From: Planctomycetaceae bacterium
Lineage (GTDB): Bacteria; Planctomycetota; Planctomycetia; Pirellulales; Pirellulaceae
Reading direction: 5' to 3'
DNA length: 5,053 bases
Assembly (NCBI GenBank): GCA_007129635.1
Contig: SKVE01000771.1
Coordinates: 1 to 5,053 of the forward strand
Position numbers and translations under genes: made by a program. The notes below the pieces were generated by a model that was not told the DNA's origin, ran no database searches, and saw only the letters and a program-made list of their open reading frames with translations. Shown in pieces: positions 1 to 5,053 of this stretch (position 1 is the first letter of the stretch; the number at the start of each line of letters is the position of its first letter).

Positions 1-29
1 ATCTGAAGTCCTAATCTTTCACCTAATGC

Positions 30-698
30 CTAGTCAGATCGGGGCTTTCTGGCGGTCCAGGTCCAGCATAGATCGTCGGTGGCCTTCACCGATTCGCTGG
101 GGAAACCCAATGGCTGGATCATCTGACGCATCTCGTCGACCGTCAAAGCGGCGCACAGGCATTCCGCGAACCGCTGTCGTTGCGTTTGGCTCTCGTGGCC
201 CGCCCAAGTCTGTACCTGGTGTTCCCATGCGGCCGTGTCCTCGGGGCGGCGGAAATCGCGGAAGAAGATCAGACCGCCCGGCTCGGTGACTCGAACCGCT
301 TCCGCCAACGCTTGGAACGGCTCCGGCAACGGATGCACCGCCGCATTGCTGATGATCGCTGCAAAACGCCCATCCTCGTACGGCAACCGCTCGGCGTCCG
401 CGTGGTCCAACTGGACGCGATCGGTCACCATCGCAATGTCGACGTTGTAGCGAGCGATGTCCAGCATGCTGATCGATCGGTCGACCGCCATCACATAACA
501 GTCGGGGTGGCGGCGGACTAACTCGATCGGGATCTGCGCTGTGCCGGTCCCCAGATCCAGGATCTGCCCTTGGAATTCGCCAGCGGCCAGCAGATCGTCC
601 ACAAACGCCTGGTTCATCGCTGCATGATCCAGGTTGTCGTAGTCAACCGCTTGTGACAGCGACTCCAAAAGCTCCAGGTCTAGTAATCTCGGGAGCAT
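30..698 (-). CDS. Class I SAM-dependent methyltransferase, substrate unknown
   Basis: This is a Rossmann-fold methyltransferase of 222 aa, predicted to be cytoplasmic and to transfer a methyl group from S-adenosylmethionine. Motif I is ILDLGTGTAQIPIEL (about residues 46-60), with the glycine-rich SAM loop at D48-G52. An acidic residue ending strand 2 (AVDRS, D73) would bind the ribose. DAERLPYEDGRF (101-112) is the adenine-binding loop plus the start of strand 4. SNAAVHPLPEPFQALAEAVRVTEPGGLIFFRDF (117-149) matches the post-motif and motif III region of UbiE/methyltransferase-11-like proteins. The N-terminal 40 residues are acidic and helical and precede the fold. I chose the ATG at 698. An in-frame TTG at 746 would add 16 residues rich in Pro, His and Arg; it has a purine run (ggaaga) directly against it, too close for a good ribosome site. 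The gene is divergent from the transketolase. The fold is certain; the substrate is not, as no substrate-specific domain is visible. Confidence 0.88.
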   Translation of the reverse strand: MLPRLLDLELLESLSQAVDYDNLDHAAMNQAFVDDLLAAGEFQGQILDLGTGTAQIPIELVRRHPDCYVMAVDRSISMLDIARYNVDIAMVTDRVQLDHADAERLPYEDGRFAAIISNAAVHPLPEPFQALAEAVRVTEPGGLIFFRDFRRPEDTAAWEHQVQTWAGHESQTQRQRFAECLCAALTVDEMRQMIQPLGFPSESVKATDDLCWTWTARKPRSD

Positions 699-738
699 AT
701 AAAACTCGTGTCGAGGGGGAGGCGTGTGGGCTATGCGT

Positions 739-751
739 GAAGACAATCTTC
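739..751. repeat. Short palindrome in the divergent region
   Basis: GAAGA-CAA-TCTTC is a perfect 5-bp inverted repeat with a 3-nt centre. It lies 40 nt upstream of the methyltransferase start and about 70 nt upstream of the candidate plus-strand -35 box. It could be a small operator, but at this length chance is a fair explanation. Confidence 0.2.
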
Positions 752-810
752 CGTCGATGCGTTCTTGAACTCTCGAAAGACTAACATATCGCGAGGTGTG
801 GTGCCATGCG

Positions 811-840
811 TTGACGACCCGAGTCCCCGTACGATAAACT
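811..840 (+). promoter_or_regulatory. Candidate sigma70-type promoter for the transketolase unit
   Basis: TTGACG at 811-816 matches five of six bases of the -35 consensus. It is followed after 18 nt by TAAACT (835-840), or after 16 nt by GATAAA (833-838); each matches four of six bases of the -10 consensus. The predicted transcript would start near 847. That is too close to the first in-frame ATG (854) for normal initiation and would leave a leader of about 100 nt before the ATG at 947. The site was found by eye, so it is a plausible prediction only. Confidence 0.42.
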
Positions 841-859
841 TAGGCCGTTCTCAATGGCT

Positions 860-902
860 CGACGCCTCCGTCGGTCGCCCGCAGCGGTTGACATGCGACC
901 GA
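860..902 (+). promoter_or_regulatory. Predicted leader hairpins upstream of transketolase
   Basis: Two perfect inverted repeats lie in the predicted 5' leader. The first is CGACG (860-864) with CGTCG (869-873) around a 4-nt loop. The second is TCGGTCGC (871-878) with GCGACCGA (895-902) around a 16-nt loop that itself contains CCGC-A-GCGG (879-887). The two stems share bases 871-873, so they cannot both form in full. The second ends about 45 nt before the chosen start codon. It does not match any riboswitch class I recognise, and a chance origin is possible in GC-rich DNA. Confidence 0.3.
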
Positions 903-946
903 GACCGTCCTTGGATCACCCATCGTTTCTAGAAGAAAGTACAGGC

Positions 947-3004
947 ATGCCCAACACCAGCGACACCTCGATACAAGATCTGGCCATCAACACGATTCGC
1001 ACCCTGTCCATGGATGCGGTGCAGAAGGCCAACAGTGGGCATCCGGGTACCCCCATGGCCTTGGCCCCGGTGACCTACGCCCTCTGGCAAAATGCCTTGC
1101 GATACGATCCGGCTCATCCTTGGTGGCCGGCTCGCGACCGTTTCGTGTTGTCTTGCGGGCACGCCTCGATGCTGCTGTATTCGATCCTGCATTTGGCGGG
1201 TGTCAAAGCGGTGGACCGCTTGGGGAAAGAGCAGGATGGCCTGGCGATTTCGCTGGAAGACATCAAGAACTTTCGGCAACTGCACAGCCCATGTGCCGGT
1301 CATCCTGAGTATGGCGAAGCGGCGGGGATCGAGATGACCACGGGTCCCTTGGGGCAGGGCGTCGCGACTAGTGTGGGTATGGCGATGGCGGCCAAGTGGT
1401 TCGCCGCCCGCTACGATCAACCGGGGTTCCCGCTATTTGATTACGACGTCTATGTCCTGTGCAGCGACGGGGACTTGATGGAGGGTGTCGGTTGCGAAGC
1501 AGGCTCGATCGCCGGTCACCTGAAGCTTTCGAATCTGTGCTGGATCTACGATGACAACCAGATCACGATCGAAGGCAAGACGGAACTGGCGTTCAGCGAA
1601 GACGTGGCCAAACGCTTCGAAGGTCTGGGCTGGAACACCATCTGCTTGGACGATGCGAATGATTTGACGGCCATTCGGGCGGCCCTGCAAGCGTTCAAGG
1701 ATTGCACGGATCGTCCGACGCTGATCGTGCTGCGCAGCGTTATCGGCTACGGTTCGCCGAACAAGGCCGGCACGCATGACGCGCACGGAGCCCCGTTGGG
1801 TGCCGAGGAAATCCGGTTGACCAAGAAAGCGTACGGCTGGCCCGAAGAGGAACACTTCCTGGTTCCGGACGGTGTGCTGGAACACTTTGCCGAAGGCGTG
1901 GGGACGCGAGGGCACCAATTGCGCGACCAGTGGTGCCAGCAGTTCGCCGAATATGAAAAGTCGCATCCGGAACTGGCCGCCGAACTCAAGACACTCTGGG
2001 CGCACAAGTTGCCGGAAGGTTGGGATACCGCGTTACCTGTCTTTCCAGCGGACGAGAAGGGGTTGGCCACCCGAGTGACGTCGGGCCAGGCGCTCAACGC
2101 CGTTGCGGGCACCATCCCTTGGTTGATCGGTGGGTCTGCCGACCTGGCGCCGTCGAACAACACGCTGCTGAAGTTTGATGGTGCGGGCCATTTCAGTGCG
2201 GAAAACTATGGCGGTCGCAACCTGCATTTCGGAGTTCGCGAGCACAGCATGGGGTCGATCTGTAATGGGTTAGCGCTCAGCGGGCTGCGGCCCTACGGAG
2301 GGACCTTCTTCGTCTTTACCGATTACATGCGACCGGCCATGCGATTGAGTGCCCTGATGCGTCAGCCGGTCCTGTACGTGCTGACCCATGATTCGATCGG
2401 TTTGGGAGAAGACGGCCCCACGCATCAGCCGGTCGAGCATTTGGCAGCGTGCCGCGCGATCCCGGGCCTGATGGTCTTCCGCCCGGCCGATGCCAACGAA
2501 GTATCCGAATGCTATCGGACGATCCTGTCCGTCAACGATCGTCCCGCCGCGTTGGTCCTGACTCGTCAGAATCTGCCGACGTTGGATCGAAGCCGTTACA
2601 GCGCCGCGTCGGGTGTCGCCGGGGGCGGCTATGTGTTGATCGACACCGAGCACAAAACACCCCAGGTCATCCTGATCGGGGCAGGCAGCGAACTGACGTT
2701 GTGTGTGGCCGCCTGGCAACGCCTGGCAGACCAACACATCGCCGCTCGGGTGGTCAGCATGCCGTGCTGTGAATTGTTCGACGCCCAGGACCAGGTGTAT
2801 CGGGATCGAGTCCTGCCACCGGACGTCACGGCGCGCGTGGCCGTCGAAGCCGGCGTCCAGGTGAGCTGGGATCGGTATCTCGGGAATCGAGGCGTCTTCG
2901 TGGGCATGAAATCCTTCGGGGCCTCGGCGCCCTATCAGCAGTTGTACGAGCACTTCGGGATCACCGTCGACGCCGTCGTCAAGGCGGCCAAGTCGCTGCT
3001 GTAA
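947..3004 (+). CDS. tkt: Transketolase
   Basis: Transketolase moves two-carbon ketol units between sugar phosphates (xylulose 5-phosphate with ribose 5-phosphate or erythrose 4-phosphate) in the cytoplasmic non-oxidative pentose phosphate pathway, using thiamine diphosphate and a divalent metal. The 685 aa are full length. The N-terminal pyrophosphate domain has SGHPGTP (H32), LSCGHAS (H72), GPLGQG (133-138), the SDGDLMEG metal/ThDP motif (173-180, D174) with its partner DDNQITI (N204), and GTHDAHG (H277). The pyrimidine domain has VREHS with the catalytic glutamate E432, aromatic cofactor contacts in FFVFTDY (454-460), D482, GEDGPTHQP (H493) and the phosphate-binding R540 in LTRQNLP. The C-terminal domain runs from about 555 to 685. 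The frame stays open upstream to an ATG at 854, but those 31 residues are Arg/Pro-rich, lie outside the family's conserved start and cross the predicted leader. The ATG at 947 gives the usual N-terminus and follows a purine run (agaagaaag, 931-939). It is probably cotranscribed with the secreted-protein gene downstream. Confidence 0.97.
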   Translation: MPNTSDTSIQDLAINTIRTLSMDAVQKANSGHPGTPMALAPVTYALWQNALRYDPAHPWWPARDRFVLSCGHASMLLYSILHLAGVKAVDRLGKEQDGLAISLEDIKNFRQLHSPCAGHPEYGEAAGIEMTTGPLGQGVATSVGMAMAAKWFAARYDQPGFPLFDYDVYVLCSDGDLMEGVGCEAGSIAGHLKLSNLCWIYDDNQITIEGKTELAFSEDVAKRFEGLGWNTICLDDANDLTAIRAALQAFKDCTDRPTLIVLRSVIGYGSPNKAGTHDAHGAPLGAEEIRLTKKAYGWPEEEHFLVPDGVLEHFAEGVGTRGHQLRDQWCQQFAEYEKSHPELAAELKTLWAHKLPEGWDTALPVFPADEKGLATRVTSGQALNAVAGTIPWLIGGSADLAPSNNTLLKFDGAGHFSAENYGGRNLHFGVREHSMGSICNGLALSGLRPYGGTFFVFTDYMRPAMRLSALMRQPVLYVLTHDSIGLGEDGPTHQPVEHLAACRAIPGLMVFRPADANEVSECYRTILSVNDRPAALVLTRQNLPTLDRSRYSAASGVAGGGYVLIDTEHKTPQVILIGAGSELTLCVAAWQRLADQHIAARVVSMPCCELFDAQDQVYRDRVLPPDVTARVAVEAGVQVSWDRYLGNRGVFVGMKSFGASAPYQQLYEHFGITVDAVVKAAKSLL

Positions 3005-3026
3005 CCGACGATGATGAACGTTATCG

Positions 3027-3030
3027 GGAG
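3027..3030 (+). promoter_or_regulatory. Ribosome binding site deciding the start of the secreted-protein gene
   Basis: GGAG, within gggaga, lies 7 nt before the ATG at 3038, an ideal Shine-Dalgarno distance. The two earlier in-frame ATG codons at 3011 and 3014 have only ctgtaaccgacg before them, with no such site. Confidence 0.6.
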
Positions 3031-3037
3031 ACTGCAA

Positions 3038-3508
3038 ATGCTTCGTACTCTGGGGATCACTTTCGGGCTGCTCATAGCCTCTGGGGCGGTCTGTGCTACT
3101 GCGGCGGGAGCGGAACCAAGTCGAGACGAACACTTGCGACAAAGGGTAATCGGCGCCTGGCAGGACGATTATCAAGGGCGGCGGACCAAGACGCTGGACG
3201 AGGATGGCACGGGGACCATGGTCGTCGAACTCGACGGGATGCGAGCCCGGTTGTTCGCCCGACGCCTGACGTTCGAGATGGTCTGGTCGATCGAAAACGG
3301 TCGACTGAAGAAACGAACCGTCCGCGGCCAACCGGTCGTCCAGGTCCAGATGATCCTCCGAAGCATGGGAGATCGCGTGGAGGAACGGATTCTGGAACTG
3401 ACCGACGATCGGCTGTTGCTGCTGGACCAGGACGGCAAGACTCGATACGATTGGCGCCGCAAGCAAGAGGAATCCGAAGCAGACGGGTCGACCGCGGGCG
3501 AAAGGTAG
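3038..3508 (+). CDS. Small exported protein of unknown function
   Basis: I do not recognise a named family. The 156-aa product starts with a typical Sec signal peptide: Arg at 3, a hydrophobic core at about 5-19, and an A-x-A site (A23-G24-A25) predicting cleavage before E26. C19 does not sit in a convincing lipobox, so a soluble periplasmic or surface protein is likelier than a lipoprotein. The mature part looks mostly beta. It has IGAWQDDYQGRRTKTL (38-53), then DGTGTMVVEL (56-65), LFARRLTFEMVWSIENGRLKKRTVRG (72-97) and LLLLDQDGKTRYDWRRK (126-142). The alternating strands, conserved-looking Trp residues and Asp-Gly turns resemble small lipocalin-like beta-barrel domains, but this is a shape-based inference. 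The C-terminal 15 residues are charged and probably disordered. It begins 33 nt after the transketolase stop, or 6 nt if the ATG at 3011 is used, so cotranscription is likely. Nothing ties it functionally to sugar metabolism. Confidence 0.8.
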   Translation: MLRTLGITFGLLIASGAVCATAAGAEPSRDEHLRQRVIGAWQDDYQGRRTKTLDEDGTGTMVVELDGMRARLFARRLTFEMVWSIENGRLKKRTVRGQPVVQVQMILRSMGDRVEERILELTDDRLLLLDQDGKTRYDWRRKQEESEADGSTAGER

Positions 3509-3529
3509 GGCGGTCAACCAGGATCGCTT

Positions 3530-3630
3530 AGCACCGTTCGAGAAATAACTGTCCAATGTCCCCTCGCCCCTCGTGGGAGAGGGCAGGGTGAGGGGGCAGA
3601 AAGTGCGTCAGTTATTTCTCGAACGGTGCT
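3530..3630. repeat. MITE-like element with 22-bp perfect terminal inverted repeats
   Basis: The left arm (3530-3551, starting agcaccgttcgagaaataac) and the right arm (3609-3630) are perfect reverse complements over 22 bp and enclose a 57-nt core. The trinucleotide TTA flanks it on both sides if the element is taken as 3531-3629 (3528-3530 and 3630-3632), which could be a 3-bp target duplication. It lies exactly between two convergent genes and encodes nothing. It could be a non-autonomous miniature transposable element, a member of a dispersed repeat family, or a bidirectional transcription terminator. The arms lack the U-tract of a classical intrinsic terminator. The inverted structure is certain; the mobile interpretation is inference. 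Confidence 0.75.
3557..3598. terminator. Inner C/G-rich hairpin, possible bidirectional terminator
   Basis: Inside the terminal repeats, TGTCCCCTCGC (3557-3567) pairs with GTGAGGGGGCA plus the preceding G (3588-3598), including two G-U pairs. CCCTC (3568-3572) pairs with GAGGG (3579-3583) around a 6-nt loop, leaving a 4-nt bulge on the right side. The motif resembles the CCCTCRCCC...GGGYGAGGG palindromes scattered through many GC-rich bacterial genomes. A stem here would suit termination of both convergent operons, but no poly-U follows on either strand. Confidence 0.4.
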
Positions 3631-4607
3631 TAATCGGCGGGTTGCGTCGCGGTCTTGCGCAGTACCAGACTGCGATCGACCGGCCGGAACCCCAGTTTTT
3701 CGAACAGCGCCAGTCCTGCTCGATTGTCCTCCGGGATCTGGATCACCGCCAATTCCACCGGGCGCGCCGACTGGGTATGCAACCACCGCAGCGTCTCGCC
3801 CAACAAGAACGTCCCCAGGCCCTGGCCTCGGTGGTCCGGGTCGATCTCCAGCAGCATGAGCCCGGCGGCTCGCACGCCTCGAGCCACCGAGACGCGATCC
3901 ATTTCCCACGACGTGATTCGGCCACAAGGCTGGTTGCTGCGCCGCGAGACGATCCGATGCACCCGCCGCTCGATCAGCTCGGTCGTACACGCGTCCCACC
4001 AGTTGGCGGCCGGAGGATCCACTTCGACTTGGACCAGATACTGACGCCGCACCTGCATCTGCAAGCGATCCAGGATCGGCCGAAATCCTTGTAACGTGCG
4101 TTCCAGAACCACCCGTGTCTGCACCGTTTGGTAACCGGCGGCTTGAAACAGCCGGACGGCTTCGGTATCGGATTCGAACAAGCCCGGTGAATCGGTATCG
4201 CCGTACAGGCCCTGGTAGAACGGGTTCACCGGCCGCACGCAACCCGCCAACCATGTTTGCGCCCCACGACGCGCCAGGTAGCGTTCGCAATGGGTCAGCA
4301 GTTGCTGGGCCACGTGCTGCCGATCCGCGTGCCGCCCAACCATCAACAGACAGGTCGTTCCGGTCTGAGTATCGACGGCCGATCCGTCCAGCGTAGGACC
4401 GAACGCGGCATGCGCGAATCCGACCATGCGGGCCCCGTCCAACGCCACGATCAGGCCCTCGCGATCGAAGTACGGTTTGCTCAGCACCTTCTGCTCGAAT
4501 AACGTCGTCGTCATCGGCTGGACCAACGCCCGCTGCGGCGGCTGACTGCACCACAGATCGGCCAACTGGGGCGGATCCGTGTTTCGGAACGGACGGAACT
4601 GGATCAC
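3630..4607 (-). CDS. Tandem-domain GNAT family N-acetyltransferase
   Basis: The 325-aa protein carries two GNAT-like halves, an architecture known from MshD-type acetyltransferases; the acceptor is unknown. The N-terminal half (about 2-170) opens with strand-helix IQFRPFRNTDPPQLADLW and has a family-like layout, but its acetyl-CoA loop is degenerate (GRHADRQHVAQQLL, 91-104) and lacks the Q/R-x-x-G-x-G/A signature. The C-terminal half (about 190-320) has a canonical loop, LLEIDPDHRGQGLGTFLL (252-269, R260 to G265), and motif B IPEDNRAGLALFEKLGF (291-307). Acetyl-CoA is therefore expected to bind in the C-terminal half. I chose the GTG at 4607: it overlaps the Rieske stop as GTGA and begins just before the first GNAT strand. 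A TTG at 4625, with AAGGAG 7 nt upstream, would add six residues. The TAA stop abuts the right end of the inverted-repeat element. Cytoplasmic; likely third in a thioredoxin-Rieske-GNAT operon. Confidence 0.9.
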   Translation of the reverse strand: MIQFRPFRNTDPPQLADLWCSQPPQRALVQPMTTTLFEQKVLSKPYFDREGLIVALDGARMVGFAHAAFGPTLDGSAVDTQTGTTCLLMVGRHADRQHVAQQLLTHCERYLARRGAQTWLAGCVRPVNPFYQGLYGDTDSPGLFESDTEAVRLFQAAGYQTVQTRVVLERTLQGFRPILDRLQMQVRRQYLVQVEVDPPAANWWDACTTELIERRVHRIVSRRSNQPCGRITSWEMDRVSVARGVRAAGLMLLEIDPDHRGQGLGTFLLGETLRWLHTQSARPVELAVIQIPEDNRAGLALFEKLGFRPVDRSLVLRKTATQPAD

Positions 4608-4915
4608 TCCTGGAGCTGAACCCAAACCTCTTCTCCTTCCACGCGTACCGGCCAACCCGGTTGGACCAGCGATGCGATCGAACCATGCTGGCCGTCGCGC
4701 ACGTCGAACTGCCAGCCGTGCCAGGGACAGGTCACTCGACATCCCTGCAAGCATCCTCGGCCCAGCGGTCCACCCTGGTGCGGGCAGATTCCCTCCAACG
4801 CGAAGAAGCCTTCCGCCAAGTGAAAGATCGCCACGACTCGATCGGCAATCACAAACTCGCGGCCCTCCCCCAGCGGGCAATCGGCCGTTGTGCAAACTCG
4901 AATCCAATCCGCCAT
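4604..4915 (-). CDS. Rieske [2Fe-2S] ferredoxin-like protein, NirD type
   Basis: This single-domain Rieske protein of 103 aa should bind a [2Fe-2S] cluster and act as a small soluble electron carrier or oxygenase-type ferredoxin subunit. The cluster ligands are complete: C-x-H in ICPHQGGPL (C44, H46) and C-x2-H in TCPWHGWQFD (C63, H66), separated by 16 residues. The length and the ending (GWPVRVEGEEVWVQL) match the NirD/biphenyl-dioxygenase-ferredoxin group rather than membrane-bound cytochrome bc1 Rieske proteins: there is no N-terminal membrane segment or Tat signal. There is no nitrite reductase large subunit or oxygenase in view, so a NirD role is not supported. I chose the ATG at 4915; a GTG at 4924 would add three residues but has no ribosome site. 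Its TGA overlaps the GTG start of the acetyltransferase, implying coupled translation. Confidence 0.93.
   Translation of the reverse strand: MADWIRVCTTADCPLGEGREFVIADRVVAIFHLAEGFFALEGICPHQGGPLGRGCLQGCRVTCPWHGWQFDVRDGQHGSIASLVQPGWPVRVEGEEVWVQLQE
4633..4638 (-). promoter_or_regulatory. Shine-Dalgarno-like AAGGAG favouring an alternative GNAT start
   Basis: On the minus strand AAGGAG is followed after 7 nt by an in-frame TTG (codon 4625-4623) of the acetyltransferase. It lies within the Rieske codons for EGEE, so its purine content may be coding constraint only. If used, the two genes would overlap by 22 nt rather than 4. The GTG at 4607 has only AGGA pressed directly against it, too close to be a ribosome site. 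Confidence 0.35.
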
Positions 4916-4982
4916 CTTCGTCACTCGGTGTCGGCCAAGGCAACCATCGGTCCGGCCGTTACGGAAAAATGGGGGCCAGGCA

Positions 4983-5053
4983 TTACGATTCCAACAACGA
5001 ATCCAGCACGGCCGCGATCTCTTCTTTGGACTTCAGTCCGACCAGCCGATCGA
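4983..5053 (-). CDS. C-terminal end of a probable thioredoxin (partial)
   Basis: Only the last 23 residues are visible, DRLVGLKSKEEIAAVLDSLL and then E-S-stop; the rest lies beyond the right edge. The pattern V-G-x-x-S-K followed by an amphipathic helix with L-D-x-x-L matches the end of thioredoxins (compare VGALSKGQLKEFLDANL in E. coli TrxA), where the final strand meets helix 4. The catalytic CGPC is outside the window, so identity rests on this short tail alone; another thioredoxin-fold protein is possible. The stop is 67 nt before the Rieske start on the same strand, so the two may share a transcript. Confidence 0.55.
   Translation of the reverse strand, partial: DRLVGLKSKEEIAAVLDSLLES

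Noticed and set aside
747..830. Possible minus-strand promoter for the methyltransferase (TATGTT near 783-788)
   Set aside because: No acceptable -35 box lies at the right distance, so the match is too weak to annotate.
854..946. 31-residue N-terminal extension of transketolase from the ATG at 854
   Set aside because: It is Arg/Pro-rich, lies outside the family's conserved N-terminus, sits only about 7 nt after the predicted transcription start and contains the leader hairpins.
929..2245. Several minus-strand frames of 70-190 codons opposite transketolase
   Set aside because: All are shadows of a strongly conserved gene, with no domain, plausible start context or independent support.
2270..3556. 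A 428-codon open frame on the minus strand, antisense to the transketolase end and the secreted-protein gene
   Set aside because: It lies opposite two convincing genes in GC-rich DNA, is rich in Arg, Gln, His and Asp without any recognisable domain, and its start lies inside the inverted-repeat element.
3573..4094. Plus-strand frame of 173 codons antisense to the GNAT gene
   Set aside because: Its composition is Gln/Arg/His-rich, there is no recognisable motif, and it begins inside the palindromic repeat.
3514..4686. A 390-codon open frame on the minus strand in another frame over the GNAT gene
   Set aside because: It is Arg/Gly/Ala-rich low-complexity translation of the acetyltransferase region, and its end runs through the dispersed palindrome, giving the typical spurious Pro-Ser-Pro-Cys-Pro pattern.
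4608..4943. N-terminal extension of the GNAT frame up to 4943
   Set aside because: The extra 112 residues overlap the whole Rieske gene, which has all its cluster ligands. The extension has no GNAT character, and the first GNAT strand begins at 4607.

Overview
The window looks like an ordinary chromosomal stretch of a moderately GC-rich bacterium. Planctomycetota, probably the Pirellulaceae/Rhodopirellula group, is my best guess. It rests on the general style of the proteins (an uncharacterised small secreted protein, a two-domain acetyltransferase beside a NirD-like Rieske protein, a methyltransferase with a distinctive N-terminus) and on weak or absent Shine-Dalgarno sites at several starts. 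This is an impression from protein style, not a database result.

Layout from left to right: a class I SAM-dependent methyltransferase on the minus strand (30-698); a divergent intergenic region of about 250 nt (699-946) with a plausible sigma70-type promoter for the plus strand and hairpins in the predicted leader; a full-length transketolase on the plus strand (947-3004); and, close behind it, a short exported protein of unknown function (3038-3508). The plus-strand unit then meets a minus-strand unit. Between them lies a compact element of about 100 nt with 22-bp perfect inverted ends and a C/G-rich inner hairpin (3530-3630), whose right end touches the stop codon of the convergent gene. 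The minus-strand unit reads, in transcription order, the C-terminal end of a probable thioredoxin (cut by the window edge), a NirD-type Rieske [2Fe-2S] protein, and a tandem-GNAT acetyltransferase. The last two overlap by 4 nt (GTGA), so they are probably translationally coupled.

The transketolase is the non-oxidative pentose phosphate enzyme and has every expected thiamine-diphosphate and substrate residue I could check. The thioredoxin/Rieske/GNAT set suggests a small redox-associated operon, but its substrate cannot be read from the sequence. The most unusual item is the MITE-like inverted-repeat element between the convergent operons. I see no RNA genes, CRISPR arrays, transposase genes or evident new defence system.
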